A stretch of DNA of 64,000 nt, taken from NCBI RefSeq assembly GCF_003570715.1, contig NZ_QXXQ01000002.1, forward strand, positions 496,001 to 560,000, given 5' to 3'. Under the pieces are notes generated by a model that did not search any database, was not told the DNA's origin, and was given only the letters and a program-made list of their open reading frames with translations. Below, one piece after another: positions 42,459 through 54,404 of the stretch; position 1 is the first letter of the stretch; every line of letters starts with the position of its first letter. A program made the translations under genes and the position numbers. The stretch comes from Gemmobacter lutimaris. Its GTDB lineage: Bacteria > Pseudomonadota > Alphaproteobacteria > Rhodobacterales > Rhodobacteraceae.

Positions 42459-43022
42459 ATGGCAAATCAAGCTCTGATTGCATTGGGCGGGAATCTTCCT
42501 GACGGGGATCGTTCGCCTGCCGAGACCTTGCGCGCGGCTTTGCGGCGGCTGCGCGAACTGGGTCTGGCCCCCATATCCGTCAGCCGGTTTCATGCGACTC
42601 CGTGTTTTCCTGCCGGGGCGGGGCCGGATTATGTGAATGCGGCCGCAGTGGTGGAATGCGGGCCTTTGACCGCCGCCGAGGTTCTGGCCACCCTTCACAG
42701 GGTCGAGGCCGAATTCGGGCGCGAAAGGTTGTCGCGTTGGGCGGGGCGGACACTGGATCTTGATCTGCTGGCAATGGGTGGACAGGTGCTTCCCGATGCC
42801 GCGACCCAGGCCGAATGGCGCGACCTGCCGCCCGAGGCGCAGGCCCGTCGCGCGCCCGACAGCTTGATCCTGCCGCATCCCCGCTTGCAGGACCGCGGCT
42901 TCGTGCTGGTGCCGCTGGCCGATGTGGCGCCGGACTGGTGTCATCCGGTACTGGGCCTGACGGTGCGGCAGATGCTCGCGCGGCTTCCGGCCGAGGACTT
43001 GGCAGGGATCACGTTGATTTGA
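42459..43022 (+). CDS. folK: 2-Amino-4-hydroxy-6-hydroxymethyldihydropteridine diphosphokinase
   Basis: 187 residues from the ATG at 42459; a TTG at 42447 (after AAGAGA) would add 4 and cannot be excluded. It adds pyrophosphate from ATP to the pterin, a folate step. Motifs: ALIALGGNLPDGDRSPAETL, VSRFHATPCFPAGAGPDYVN and RTLDLDLLAMGG, ILPHPRLQDRGFVLVPLADV. No other folate gene is nearby. It is followed by rpoZ after 90 bases. Confidence 0.93.
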   Translation: MANQALIALGGNLPDGDRSPAETLRAALRRLRELGLAPISVSRFHATPCFPAGAGPDYVNAAAVVECGPLTAAEVLATLHRVEAEFGRERLSRWAGRTLDLDLLAMGGQVLPDAATQAEWRDLPPEAQARRAPDSLILPHPRLQDRGFVLVPLADVAPDWCHPVLGLTVRQMLARLPAEDLAGITLI

Positions 43023-43112
43023 CAGGGGCGATGACACGCAATCCGCTCTTGTCAAGGGGCGAGCTTGGGCTTAAAGAGGCCGTTCCATGCCCCATCCTTG
43101 ACGGAGACCCCC

Positions 43113-43472
43113 ATGGCCCGCGTGACGGTCGAAGATTGCGTTGACAAGGTTCCCAACCGGTTCGAACTGGTTATGCTGGCCGCACACCGCGCCCGCGAAA
43201 TCGCGTCTGGCGGGGTGCTGACCGTCGATCGCGACAATGACAAGAATCCCGTCGTGGCGCTGCGCGAGATCGCCGAGGAAACCCAGTCGGCCGAAAATCT
43301 GCGCGAGCGGATGATCGAAAGCCACCAGACCCAGATCGAGGTGGACGAGCCGGAAGACGACCAGATGGCCATGCTCATGGGCAATGGCGAGATGGTGGAT
43401 CGCCCGGCGCAGGACGACATGTCGGAAGAAAAGCTGTTGCGCGCCCTGATGGAAGCGCAAGGCGACCGCTGA
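43113..43472 (+). CDS. rpoZ: RNA polymerase omega subunit
   Basis: 119 residues from the ATG at 43113 (CGGAG upstream). Omega family start [20 protein letters not shown] and [12 protein letters not shown], with [14 protein letters not shown]. It helps assemble RNA polymerase and contributes to the ppGpp site; placing it next to rsh is conserved in alphaproteobacteria. The acidic C-terminal 45 residues are longer than in E. coli. Confidence 0.95.
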   Translation: MARVTVEDCVDKVPNRFELVMLAAHRAREIASGGVLTVDRDNDKNPVVALREIAEETQSAENLRERMIESHQTQIEVDEPEDDQMAMLMGNGEMVDRPAQDDMSEEKLLRALMEAQGDR

Positions 43473-43502
43473 TCGGCGGCAGATACAGGCGGGCAGGGCA
43501 GC

Positions 43503-45620
<2,118 letters not shown>

Positions 45621-45643
45621 ACGGGGTCGGGAAAGGCGGGGGC

Positions 45644-46336
45644 GTGGTCTTCAAGCGGCGAAATCCACGAAGCTATGCGCAGGTCGTCCGCGATTTCGTC
45701 TATCCGCGTGGGGGCATTCGCCGGTCGGTGCAATATGTGCTGCATCGGATGCGCCGTCTGCCGGATCAGCCGCATCGGATTGCCCGCGGGATATTCGCCG
45801 GAACCTTTGTGAATTTCCCGCCGGTCTTCGGGCTTCAGATGCTGTCAGCCGCCGCGCTGGCCTGGGTGATCAGGGGCAATATCGTCGCGGCCCTGCTGGC
45901 CACCTTCATTTCGAACCCGCTCACCACGCCCTTCATCGCCATGCTGTGCCTGAAGCTTGGGCACTGGATGCTGGGCATCGAGGCGCCGATGACCTTCATG
46001 ACGGTCTATGCCGCCTTTACCGAGGCGGGTTTGCAGCTTTGGCACAACTTCAGTGCAATGTTCACCGGCGAGCTCGCGCATTGGGACAAGCTGGAGAACT
46101 TCTTCTGGTTCATCTTCTGGCCCTATACCGTGGGGTCGATCCTGCCGGGGCTGGCGGCCAGTGCGGCAGGCTATTATCTAACGCTGCCGCTGATCAATGC
46201 CTATCAGAAACTGCGCGCCACCCGTCTGCGCGAAGGGGCCGCGCGGCGGCATGCGCTGAAAAGCCGCCTGCCGGGGCGCCGAGGGGCTGAGAAATCGGCT
46301 TCGACAGGGGATGACGACGCGCCCGGCACACCCTAA
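45644..46336 (+). CDS. DUF2062 membrane protein
   Basis: 230 residues, GTG start. Conserved [40 protein letters not shown] and [20 protein letters not shown], with three to four hydrophobic segments. DUF2062 members are small membrane proteins of unknown role. Located between rsh and pdxJ in a conserved gene string. A basic C-terminal tail (about 30 residues) follows the last span. Confidence 0.85.
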   Translation: MVFKRRNPRSYAQVVRDFVYPRGGIRRSVQYVLHRMRRLPDQPHRIARGIFAGTFVNFPPVFGLQMLSAAALAWVIRGNIVAALLATFISNPLTTPFIAMLCLKLGHWMLGIEAPMTFMTVYAAFTEAGLQLWHNFSAMFTGELAHWDKLENFFWFIFWPYTVGSILPGLAASAAGYYLTLPLINAYQKLRATRLREGAARRHALKSRLPGRRGAEKSASTGDDDAPGTP

Positions 46337-46364
46337 GGTGCCGCCGACGACGGGGAGATGCGTT

Positions 46365-47111
46365 ATGGCTTTGGCAAAACTGCGGCTGGGTGTGAATATC
46401 GACCATGTGGCGACGGTGCGCAATGCGCGCGGCTCGGCCTGGCCCGATCCTCTGCGCGCGGCCCTGCTGGCCGAGGCGGCAGGTGCAGATGGCATCACGG
46501 CCCATCTGCGCGAGGATCGCCGCCACATCCGCGATTCGGATATGGAGGCGCTGCGGGCGGGTATCGGGATCCCGCTGAATTTCGAATGTGCCGCGACAGA
46601 CGAAATGCAGGCTATCGCGCTGCGGCTGAAACCCCACGCGGTCTGTCTTGTGCCCGAACGGCGTGAGGAGCGCACGACCGAAGGCGGGCTTGATGTGGCG
46701 GGAGATGAGAACCGCCTTGCGACCTATATCGCGCCACTGACTGCCGCAGGCTGCCGCGTCAGCATGTTCATTGGCCATGATGCGCGTCAGATCGAGGCTT
46801 CGGCTCGCATCGGGGCGGCCGTGGTGGAACTGCATACTGGTCATTATTCCGACCTGCATGCCGAGGGGCGCATGGAAGCTGTGGAGGCGGAACTGGCGGC
46901 GCTTTGCGAAGGTGCGCGTCTGGCGGCCTCGCTGGGGCTTGAGGTTCATGCGGGCCATGGGCTGACCTATGACAATGTGGCGCCCGTTGCGGCCATCCCG
47001 GAACTGGCCGAACTCAACATCGGGCATTTCCTGATCGGCGAGGCGATCTACATGGGCCTCGGCCCCGCCATCGAGGAAATGCGCCGCCGTATGGATGAGG
47101 CGCGCGCGTGA
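46365..47111 (+). CDS. pdxJ: Pyridoxine 5'-phosphate synthase
   Basis: 248 residues from the ATG at 46365 (GGGGAG 7 bases upstream). It condenses 1-deoxyxylulose 5-phosphate and 3-amino-2-oxopropyl phosphate. TIM-barrel motifs: [47 protein letters not shown] and [13 protein letters not shown]. Standard PdxJ length; followed by acpS after 70 bases holding two palindromes. Confidence 0.96.
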   Translation: MALAKLRLGVNIDHVATVRNARGSAWPDPLRAALLAEAAGADGITAHLREDRRHIRDSDMEALRAGIGIPLNFECAATDEMQAIALRLKPHAVCLVPERREERTTEGGLDVAGDENRLATYIAPLTAAGCRVSMFIGHDARQIEASARIGAAVVELHTGHYSDLHAEGRMEAVEAELAALCEGARLAASLGLEVHAGHGLTYDNVAPVAAIPELAELNIGHFLIGEAIYMGLGPAIEEMRRRMDEARA

Positions 47112-47122
47112 TGCCGGGCGCC

Positions 47123-47164
47123 AAAATTCTTGTAAGAATTTTGCAAATTCCTTCACAGGAATTT
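47123..47164. repeat. Two adjacent AT-rich palindromes in the pdxJ-acpS gap
   Basis: AAAATTCTT-GT-AAGAATTTT (47123-47142) followed directly by AAATTCCT-TCAC-AGGAATTT (47145-47164). Both are perfect over 9 and 8 base pairs, and the GCGCC/GGCGC flanks can also pair. It is the only AT-rich island in this operon and lies 18 bases before the acpS start. Possible RNA-processing site, attenuator or protein-binding site. Confidence 0.75.
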
Positions 47165-47181
47165 GGGGCGCGCGGGTGGCA

Positions 47182-47607
47182 ATGATCCTCGGGGTCGGCA
47201 CCGATCTGGCGAATATCGACCGCATTTCCGCTGTGCTGGAGCGGCACGGCGACAGGTTTCGCGACCGCGTGTTCACACCGCGCGAACAGGCCAAGGCAGC
47301 GCGGCGCAGCAGGGCCGAGGCTGCAACCTATGCGAAACGCTGGGCGGCGAAAGAGGCCTGTTCCAAGGCGCTTGGCACCGGGTTGCGCATGGGGATTTCA
47401 TGGCGCGACATGGCGGTGTCGAACCTTGCAACCGGCCAGCCCGTCATGCATCTGACCGGCTGGGCGGCTGAACGGCTGGCGGCGATGACCCCGCCGGGGC
47501 ATGAGGCCCTTGTGCATGTCAGCCTGACCGACGATCACCCCTGGGCGCAGGCTTTCGTGGTGATCGAGGCCCGGCCGAAGACCGCTGCCGATCTGCCGCA
47601 AACTTGA
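47182..47607 (+). CDS. acpS: Holo-[acyl-carrier-protein] synthase
   Basis: 141 residues from the ATG at 47182. It transfers 4'-phosphopantetheine from CoA to ACP. Motifs [19 protein letters not shown] (metal-ligand Asp8) and [18 protein letters not shown] (Glu) are present, then the C-terminal [17 protein letters not shown]. Just downstream of pdxJ, then lepB, the usual arrangement. Confidence 0.95.
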   Translation: MILGVGTDLANIDRISAVLERHGDRFRDRVFTPREQAKAARRSRAEAATYAKRWAAKEACSKALGTGLRMGISWRDMAVSNLATGQPVMHLTGWAAERLAAMTPPGHEALVHVSLTDDHPWAQAFVVIEARPKTAADLPQT

Positions 47608-47685
47608 CTCCGGTCCCACCCGCGCGCATGTAGCGCCGGAACCATCAGGCGCCGCATGCGCCGGCAACAGACGAGAGGCGCAGGC

Positions 47686-48474
47686 ATGGCACGCAAGACG
47701 AAATCGGACGGCGGGATTGTCGAGACCATCAAGACAGTGGTCTACGCCCTGCTGATCGCGGGCGTGTTCCGCACATTGTTCTTTCAGCCGTTCTGGATTC
47801 CTTCAGAATCCATGAAAGACACGCTGCTGATCGGCGATTTCCTGTTCGTCAACAAGATGGCGTATGGCTATTCGCGCTATTCTTGCCCTTTCGCAATTTG
47901 CCCGTTCTCGGGCCGGATCATGGCCAGCGAGCCTGAGCGTGGCGATGTCGTGGTGTTCCGCCATCCGGTGAACGGATCGGATTTCATCAAGCGCCTGATC
48001 GGTCTGCCGGGGGATACGATCCAGATGAAGAACGGGATTCTCTGGATCAACGGTCAGGAAGTGCCGCAGGAACCGGCAGGCACTTTCGAAGAAATCTATG
48101 CGCCCCAGGGGCCGATGGGCAATTTGCCGCGGTGCGAAAATGGCCCGGTGGGGCAGGGTGGCATCTGCAAACGCTCGCGCTTCATCGAGACACTGCCGAA
48201 TGGTGTCAGGCATGATGTTCTGAACATTGATACCAACGGCTTCGGTGACAATACCGATGTGGCCACTGTGCCGCCGGGGCATTACTTCTTCATGGGCGAC
48301 AACCGCGACAATTCGACCGACAGCCGCTATAGTCAGGCCGTTGGCGGTGTGGGCATGCTGCCAGCGGAATATCTGATCGGTCGCGCCGACCGGGTGATCT
48401 TCTCCTCCGCCGGGCGGTCGATGCTGTATTTCTGGACCTGGCGCCCGGACCGTTTCTTCAAGGCGATCGAGTGA
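47686..48474 (+). CDS. lepB: Signal peptidase I
   Basis: 262 residues from the ATG at 47686. Inner-membrane enzyme that cuts signal peptides. One N-terminal span ([20 protein letters not shown]), catalytic Ser42 in [20 protein letters not shown], catalytic Lys in [20 protein letters not shown], and the conserved [21 protein letters not shown] preceded by GAGAGGCGCAGG. Confidence 0.96.
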   Translation: MARKTKSDGGIVETIKTVVYALLIAGVFRTLFFQPFWIPSESMKDTLLIGDFLFVNKMAYGYSRYSCPFAICPFSGRIMASEPERGDVVVFRHPVNGSDFIKRLIGLPGDTIQMKNGILWINGQEVPQEPAGTFEEIYAPQGPMGNLPRCENGPVGQGGICKRSRFIETLPNGVRHDVLNIDTNGFGDNTDVATVPPGHYFFMGDNRDNSTDSRYSQAVGGVGMLPAEYLIGRADRVIFSSAGRSMLYFWTWRPDRFFKAIE

Positions 48475-49160
48475 AACTGGCTGCCGATCTTCGCGCGTTC
48501 GAGGAACGCCTTGGCCATCGCTTCCGCAACCCGGAACTTCTGGTGCGGGCGGTGACGCATGGCTCCATGGGTTCTGCCACCCGGCCAGACAATCAGCGGC
48601 TGGAGTTTCTGGGCGACCGGGTTCTGGGGTTGGCTATGGCCGAGGCGCTGCTTGCGGCTGATCGCGGCGCTGCCGAAGGCACGCTGGCGCCGCGCTTCAA
48701 CGCATTGGTGCGTAAGGAAACCTGTGCCGATGTCGCGCGGCAGATCGGTCTTGGCGATGTGCTGAAGCTCGGCCGTTCCGAAATGATGTCTGGCGGGCGG
48801 CGCAAAGAGGCCTTGCTGGGCGACGCGATGGAGGCGGTGATCGCCGCTGTTCATGTCGATGCGGGATTCGAGAGTGCTCGCGCGCTGGTGTTGCGGCTGT
48901 GGGCCGGGCGCATCGAGACCGTCAAGGCGGATGCCCGCGACCCGAAGACGGCCCTTCAGGAATGGGCGCAGGCGCGGGGCCAGACCCCGCCAAGCTATCT
49001 TGCACTGGGCCGTGAGGGGCCGGATCACCAGCCGCTTTTCACCGTCGAGGTGCGGCTTGAAACGGGCGAAACCGAACAGGCGAAGGCCGGAACGAAACGC
49101 GCGGCCGAGCAGGCGGCGGCAAAGGCGCTGCTGGCGCGGATGGAGAACGGAAATGGCTGA
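48471..49160 (+). CDS. rnc: Ribonuclease III
   Basis: 229 residues; GTG start overlapping the lepB stop by 4 bases. It cuts double-stranded RNA (rRNA, mRNA). Catalytic signature [20 protein letters not shown], acidic [20 protein letters not shown], then a C-terminal dsRBD from about 155 ([20 protein letters not shown]). The end overlaps era by 8 bases, the common rnc-era pairing. Confidence 0.96.
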   Translation: MKLAADLRAFEERLGHRFRNPELLVRAVTHGSMGSATRPDNQRLEFLGDRVLGLAMAEALLAADRGAAEGTLAPRFNALVRKETCADVARQIGLGDVLKLGRSEMMSGGRRKEALLGDAMEAVIAAVHVDAGFESARALVLRLWAGRIETVKADARDPKTALQEWAQARGQTPPSYLALGREGPDHQPLFTVEVRLETGETEQAKAGTKRAAEQAAAKALLARMENGNG

Positions 49161-50061
49161 CACGCGGGCGGGATTCGTGGCGCTGATCGGTGAGCCGAAC
49201 GCCGGAAAATCGACCCTCCTCAACCGGATGGTTGGGGCCAAAATTTCCATCGTCACGCACAAGGTGCAGACCACGCGCGCGCGTATTCGTGGCGTTTGCA
49301 TGGAGGGGACGGCGCAGATTGTCTTTGTCGATACGCCCGGCCTGTTTCGCCCGCGCCGTCGCCTTGACCGTGCCATGGTGGCAGCGGCATGGGGCGGGGC
49401 GGCGGATGCAGATATCGTGGTCCTGCTGGTCGAGGCGCATCGTGGCCTGACCGAAGGTGTGAAGGCGATCCTTGATGCGCTGAAGGAACGCGGCGAAGGC
49501 CAGAAGATCGCCCTTGCAATCAACAAGATCGACAGGGTGAAGGCAGAAAGTCTGCTCGCACTGGCGCAGGATCTGAACACGGCATTTCCCTTTGTCGAGA
49601 CCTTCATGATTTCTGCCGAACGCGGCTATGGCGTGGACAAACTGCGCGAGTGGCTGGCGGGTCAGCTGCCCGAAGGGCCGTGGTTCTACCCCGAGGACCA
49701 GATCGCTGACCTGCCGATGCGTATGATTGCAGCCGAAGTTACGCGTGAGAAGTTGACGCTTCGTTTGCACGAGGAATTGCCATACCAGTTGACGGTCGAG
49801 ACCGAGAAATGGGAGGATCGCCCGGATGGTTCCACCCGTATTGATCAGGTGATCTATGTTGCCCGTGACGGGCACAAGGGGATCGTGCTGGGCAACAAGG
49901 GCGAGACGATCAAGGCGATCGGGCAGGCGGCGCGGGCTGATCTGATGGAGTTTCTGGACCGGCCGGTGCATCTGTTCCTTCAGGTCAAGGTGCGGCCGAA
50001 CTGGCTGGACGAGCCTGACCGCTACTCTGAAATGGGTCTGGATTTCCGCGACGGCGACTGA
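49153..50061 (+). CDS. era: GTPase Era
   Basis: 302 residues. 16S rRNA maturation/30S assembly GTPase. G1 [17 protein letters not shown]3 FVDTPGLF, G4 NKIDRV, and a C-terminal KH domain with [23 protein letters not shown] at 49153, with the preceding frame extension to 48853 being rnc in another phase. Overlaps rnc by 8 bases. Confidence 0.96.
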   Translation: MADTRAGFVALIGEPNAGKSTLLNRMVGAKISIVTHKVQTTRARIRGVCMEGTAQIVFVDTPGLFRPRRRLDRAMVAAAWGGAADADIVVLLVEAHRGLTEGVKAILDALKERGEGQKIALAINKIDRVKAESLLALAQDLNTAFPFVETFMISAERGYGVDKLREWLAGQLPEGPWFYPEDQIADLPMRMIAAEVTREKLTLRLHEELPYQLTVETEKWEDRPDGSTRIDQVIYVARDGHKGIVLGNKGETIKAIGQAARADLMEFLDRPVHLFLQVKVRPNWLDEPDRYSEMGLDFRDGD

Positions 50062-50064
50062 GCC

Positions 50065-50397
50065 ATGCAGCCCCGGCTTGCCACCAGTCTCTGGGTTTCC
50101 GCCTATCTCGCCCGGCTGCGTCTGGCCGATATTCCTGTCTATGTGACGGCAAAGGGCGATGCGACAGCGGGGGCGGTCGTGGTGAAATGTGCCACGCTGG
50201 ATGGTCGGGCCAAGGCTTGGCAACGCAGTTACGACCTGCTGAACGACCGGCGAATCTGGGTGGTTCTGGCCGATGGCGATGAGGCGGAGGTTGATGCCGC
50301 CATCGGTCGGGCCCGGCGCGGTGACCCGGATCTGTGGGTGATCGAACTGGAAGATCGCGCAGGCCGAAGCCTTCTGACTGAACCGGGGCTGGATTGA
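50065..50397 (+). CDS. DUF1491 family protein
   Basis: 110 residues. Conserved MQPRLATSLWVSAYLARLRL, AGAVVVKCATLDGRAKAWQRS and GDPDLWVIELEDRAGRSL match DUF1491, common in alphaproteobacteria between era and recO. Function unknown. It follows era by 3 bases. Confidence 0.88.
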   Translation: MQPRLATSLWVSAYLARLRLADIPVYVTAKGDATAGAVVVKCATLDGRAKAWQRSYDLLNDRRIWVVLADGDEAEVDAAIGRARRGDPDLWVIELEDRAGRSLLTEPGLD

Positions 50398-50460
50398 ACA
50401 TCCACGTTAACGTCCTGTTCGCATCTTGCCGCCATTCTGGTCGCATCGGATAGTGCAAGG

Positions 50461-51180
50461 ATGGAGTGGCAGGATGAAGGCACGCTGATAGCCTCGCGCC
50501 CACATGGCGAGACTTCGGCGATCATCGAGGTATTCACGGCGCTACATGGGCGCCATGCCGGGGTGGTGCGAGGTGGCGCCTCCCGCAAGGTTTCGGCCAT
50601 GATGCAGGCGGGCAGTCAGGTTGCGGTGCGCTGGCGCGCGCGACTGGACGATCATCTGGGTGTCTTTCACGCTGAACCCTTGCGCAGCCGGGCAGGGTTG
50701 ATGGAAGACAGGCTGGCTTTGGCCGGGTTGAACGCGATCTGCGCCATGCTGCGTTTCGCCTTGCCGGAACGCGCAGCCTACCCTGATCTGTATGCGTTGA
50801 CGCAAAGCCTGCTTGCCCGGCTGGATGGAACGGATTGGGCGGGGGATTACCTGCGGTGGGAACTTGCGCTGCTGGAAGAAACGGGCTTCGGCCTTGATCT
50901 TGGCCGCTGTGCGGTCACGGGCAGCCGGGAGGACTTGGCCTTCGTGAGCCCGCGCACTGGCCGAGCGGTCAGCCGCGCGGCCGCGGCAGATTGGGCGCCG
51001 CGCTTGCTGCCGCTGCCCGCTGGGTTGCTGGGCCAGGGGCCGCTGCTTGGTGGTGAACTGGCACAGGGTCTTGCGATCACCGGGCATTTTCTGGAGCGCG
51101 AGCTTGCAGGGCTTCATCATGGACGATCCTTGCCTGAGCCGCGCGCGCGGCTGGTCGATCTGCTGACGCGGGGTCTTTAA
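50461..51180 (+). CDS. recO: DNA repair protein RecO
   Basis: 239 residues. It helps load RecA on gapped DNA with RecR. N-terminal OB fold: MEWQDEGTLIASRPHGETSA and VFTALHGRHAGVVRGGASRK; helical C-terminal part with LALLEETGFGLDLGRCAVTG. The second cysteine pair of the zinc finger of other RecO proteins is not evident. ATG at 50461. Confidence 0.93.
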   Translation: MEWQDEGTLIASRPHGETSAIIEVFTALHGRHAGVVRGGASRKVSAMMQAGSQVAVRWRARLDDHLGVFHAEPLRSRAGLMEDRLALAGLNAICAMLRFALPERAAYPDLYALTQSLLARLDGTDWAGDYLRWELALLEETGFGLDLGRCAVTGSREDLAFVSPRTGRAVSRAAAADWAPRLLPLPAGLLGQGPLLGGELAQGLAITGHFLERELAGLHHGRSLPEPRARLVDLLTRGL

Positions 51181-51314
51181 GGCAATTTGCGGCGTGCGTC
51201 TGGCTAAGGACGTTGCTGGCTTCATTCCCTGTTCAACCGCGTGCGACATCTTGTGTCGCCCGCAGCCAAGACCTGTCGGCCCGAACCCGGCCAACCTCGG
51301 AGCGGGAGACGACA

Positions 51315-52532
51315 ATGGCCAATAAATACATACCGCTGTTCCTGCGGCATTCACCGACGCCGCGGATCCAGAATTTCGCATTGCTGGCCGGGCTGGAGGC
51401 TGCGGTGCGGGGCACGCTGATCTCGGTCATGCCACTGGTTATGTATGAGGCGCTTCAGGATGCGGCGGCAGTCAGTCGTGCGTATTTTGTGGTCGGGCTT
51501 ATCTCGATGATCTGGGGGCTGATGGTCCCATGGGCCACGCGTTTTGTGCCGCGTCGCTGGGTCTATACGGCGGGGGCATTGGCCTATCTGCTGGCGATGA
51601 GCCTCGCGCTGACCGGCGGGCCTGTGGCGGTGCCGTTGGCCTTGCTGGCGATGGCTTTGGCAACGGCGACCTGCTTCGTGTGCTTCAATGCCTATGTGCT
51701 GGATTATGTCGCAAGGGCAGATCTGGGACGGACACAGAGCCTTCAGATGGTCTATGCCGCCGCCCCCTGGGCTCTCGGCCCCTTGTTCGGCGTCTGGCTG
51801 CGGGAGGCATGGCGGCCCTTGCCCTTCCTCATCGCGGGCGGATTCGCCATCGCACTGCTGGTTACCTTCTGGGTCCTGCGTCTGGGCAATGGCAAGCAGA
51901 TCCAGCGGGCGCGCGGCCCGGCCATCAACCCGCTGGCCTATCTGGGGCGGTTCTCCCGCCAACCCCGGCTGATTGCCGGTTGGCTTTTCGCTGTGCTGCG
52001 GAGTTGCGGTTGGTGGGTCTATGTCGTCTATCTGCCGATCTTCTGCATCGAGGTAGGTCTTGGGGACAAGGTGGGCGGGGTCGCGCTGTCGCTGTCGAAC
52101 GGGCTGCTGTTCCTGACGCCGCTGATGCTGCGTTTCGTGCAGCGACATTCGGTGCGGCGCACCGTGCGCGGGGCCTTTGCCCTGTGCATGATCACCTTCT
52201 CGGCCGCCGGGTTGCTGGCGGGCTGGCCCTGGGTCACGGTCGGGTGCCTGCTGGCGGGGTCTATCGGGTTGGTGACTCTGGACGCTGCGGGCGGGTTGCC
52301 CTTCATGCTGTCGGTCAAACCGTCCGAGCGGGTGGAGATGGCGGCCGTCTACTCCAGTTTTCGCGACGTTTCCGGCGTCGTGACTCCGGGGGTGGCATGG
52401 GCGGTGCTGCTGGTGGCCCCGCTGTCGGGGGTGTTCTTGGCCAGCGGTCTGGGGTTTGTGGTGGCCTTTGCAATTGCGGGTCGATTGCATCCCCGCCTCG
52501 GGGCGGCGCGGCCATCCCGAGGCGGGGTCTGA
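51315..52532 (+). CDS. Major facilitator superfamily transporter
   Basis: 405 residues from the ATG at 51315 (GGGAGA upstream). About eleven or twelve hydrophobic segments in two halves. No clear specificity motif; the N-terminal half has the charged loop ATRFVPRRWVYTAGALAYLL, and the C-terminal half starts LIAGWLFAVLRSCGWWVYVV. Substrate unknown. It converges on mcd over a perfect hairpin. Confidence 0.85.
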   Translation: MANKYIPLFLRHSPTPRIQNFALLAGLEAAVRGTLISVMPLVMYEALQDAAAVSRAYFVVGLISMIWGLMVPWATRFVPRRWVYTAGALAYLLAMSLALTGGPVAVPLALLAMALATATCFVCFNAYVLDYVARADLGRTQSLQMVYAAAPWALGPLFGVWLREAWRPLPFLIAGGFAIALLVTFWVLRLGNGKQIQRARGPAINPLAYLGRFSRQPRLIAGWLFAVLRSCGWWVYVVYLPIFCIEVGLGDKVGGVALSLSNGLLFLTPLMLRFVQRHSVRRTVRGAFALCMITFSAAGLLAGWPWVTVGCLLAGSIGLVTLDAAGGLPFMLSVKPSERVEMAAVYSSFRDVSGVVTPGVAWAVLLVAPLSGVFLASGLGFVVAFAIAGRLHPRLGAARPSRGGV

Positions 52533-52561
52533 GGCGTCGCCAGGGGCCATCCGGCGACGCC
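52533..52561. terminator. Hairpin between the MFS gene and mcd
   Basis: Perfect 9-base arms GGCGTCGCC / GGCGACGCC with an 11-base loop, starting at the MFS stop and ending 13 bases before the mcd stop. No T-run on either side, so it may act only weakly or with Rho. Confidence 0.5.
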
Positions 52562-52574
52562 CGCTCTCATCCCG

Positions 52575-54239
52575 TCAGTCCAGCAGACGACGGGCGATGA
52601 CTTGGGCCTGAATCTCGGCGGCCCCTTCAAAGATGTTCAGGATGCGCGCGTCGCAAAGGATGCGGCTGATCTGGTATTCCAGCGCAAAACCGTTGCCGCC
52701 GTGGATTTGCAGCGCATTGTCGGCCGAGGCCCATGCCACGCGCGCGCCCAGCAGCTTGGCCATGCCCGCCTCAAGGTCGCAGCGCTTGTCGTGGTCCTTC
52801 TGCCAGGCGCTGTAGTAGGTCAGCTGCCGGGCGATGTTGATTTCGACGGCCATCATGGCGAGCTTGCCCGCCACGCGCGGAAACTCGATCAGCGCCTTGC
52901 CGAATTGCTTGCGATCCTCGGCGTAGCGCATGCCGGTTTCCAGCGCCGATTGCGCCACGCCGATGGCGCGGGCGGCGGTCTGGATGCGGGCGCTTTCAAA
53001 CGTCTGCATCAGTTGCTTGAACCCCTGACCGGGCTGGCCGCCCAGCAGGTTTTCGGCCTTCACCTTGAACCCGTCGAAGCCGAGTTCGTATTCCTTCATG
53101 CCGCGATAGCCCAGAACCTCGATCTCGCCGCCGGTCATGCCGGGGGTGGGGAAGGGGTTTTCGTCGGTGCCGGGGGTCTTTTCGGCAAGGAACATCGACA
53201 GGCCGCGCCAGTCAGTCGTGTCGGGGTCGGTGCGTGCCAGCAGCGTCATCACATGAGCGCGCGCGGCATGGGTGATCCACGTCTTGTTGCCGGTAACCTC
53301 CCAGCCGTCCTCGGTGCGGACGGCGCGGGTGCGCAGGCTGCCGAGGTCGGAGCCAGTATTCGGCTCGGTAAAGACGGCGGTGGGCAGGATCTCGCCGCTG
53401 GCGAGTTTCGGCAGCCATTGCGCCTTCTGTTCGGGCGTGCCGCCGCAGAGGATCAACTCGGCTGCGATTTCCGACCGCGTGCCAAGGCTGCCGACACCGA
53501 TATAGCCGCGGGACAGTTCTTCCGACACCACCACCATCGATGCCTTGGACAGTCCGAAGCCGCCGAATTCCTCTGGGATGGTCAGGCCGAAGACGCCCAT
53601 TTCGGCCAGCGCCTCGACGATGTCCATCGGGATGAGCTCATCCTTCAGGTGCCAGTCATGCGCGTTGGGGATGACCTGTTCGTCGGCGAAGCGGCGGAAC
53701 TGGTCGCGGATCATTTCCAGCTCTTCTTCAAGGCCGGTGGCACCGAAGGTGGCGCGACCATGATTGTCGCGCATCAACGCGACCAGCGCGGCCCGTGCGG
53801 CGGGGTTGTTGCCGCTGGCCATCAGGCGTTGCGCGGCCTCGCCCGGAACCCAGTGCAACCCGAGGTCGGACAAGCGCGCGGTTTCGTTCTGCGACATCGG
53901 AATGCCGCCCGCGAGTTGAGACAGATACTCGCCGAAGCCGATCTGAAGCAGCAGCGCCTCCATCTCGCCGAAGCTGCCCTGTTCAGACAGGCGCGCAGCC
54001 CAGGCGTTCAGCTGGCGCAGGCTTTCGATGTAGGTTGCCAGCCAGCTAAGCGTATGGGCGGCGCATTGTTCGGTTTCCAGCGCGGCGGCGGAAATCTTGC
54101 CGCCGACGGTCACGCGGGCACGCAGCACCTCGCGCGCGTCGGTGAACAGTGCCTCAACCTCAGGCAGGGCGGCAGCGGTCAGCGCCGTCAGATCGGCGAG
54201 ACGGGGCGAATTCGGCGCGGCTTGTCCATCATGCGGCAT
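52575..54239 (-). CDS. mcd: (2S)-Methylsuccinyl-CoA dehydrogenase
   Basis: 554 residues from the ATG at 54239 (GAGGAA upstream). An acyl-CoA dehydrogenase with a roughly 165-residue helical N-terminal extension, as in methylsuccinyl-CoA dehydrogenase of the ethylmalonyl-CoA pathway. Motifs: LPTAVFTEPNTGSDLGSLRT (FAD/substrate loop), RIQTAARAIGVAQSALETGM, and ALQIHGGNGFALEYQISRIL. The catalytic Glu region is in the C-terminal domain. This pathway assimilates acetyl-CoA in bacteria lacking isocitrate lyase. Other enzymes of it are not in the window. A general acyl-CoA dehydrogenase is the alternative. Confidence 0.82.
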   Translation of the reverse strand: MPHDGQAAPNSPRLADLTALTAAALPEVEALFTDAREVLRARVTVGGKISAAALETEQCAAHTLSWLATYIESLRQLNAWAARLSEQGSFGEMEALLLQIGFGEYLSQLAGGIPMSQNETARLSDLGLHWVPGEAAQRLMASGNNPAARAALVALMRDNHGRATFGATGLEEELEMIRDQFRRFADEQVIPNAHDWHLKDELIPMDIVEALAEMGVFGLTIPEEFGGFGLSKASMVVVSEELSRGYIGVGSLGTRSEIAAELILCGGTPEQKAQWLPKLASGEILPTAVFTEPNTGSDLGSLRTRAVRTEDGWEVTGNKTWITHAARAHVMTLLARTDPDTTDWRGLSMFLAEKTPGTDENPFPTPGMTGGEIEVLGYRGMKEYELGFDGFKVKAENLLGGQPGQGFKQLMQTFESARIQTAARAIGVAQSALETGMRYAEDRKQFGKALIEFPRVAGKLAMMAVEINIARQLTYYSAWQKDHDKRCDLEAGMAKLLGARVAWASADNALQIHGGNGFALEYQISRILCDARILNIFEGAAEIQAQVIARRLLD

Positions 54240-54404
54240 GGCGATTCCTCGAGGTTCTGCGGATGCGAAAGACCTAATCCTTTCGCAATTGCAGCGCAAC
54301 AAAAATTCAAAGCATGCGTATTGTGCGTAGGAAAATGTCGCATCCGAATAGCCCGTGCAGTTGCCGCGGTCAGCGGATAAGCAGAGACAAACAGGAGGGC
54401 AGGC

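Noticed and set aside
50406-50420. GTTA-N7-GTTC before recO, similar to the Rhodobacter LexA box (GTTC-N7-GTTC)
   Set aside because: It has one mismatch; sites of this quality are expected dozens of times by chance in 64 kb. It sits by a repair gene, so it is worth a check but not a supported SOS site.
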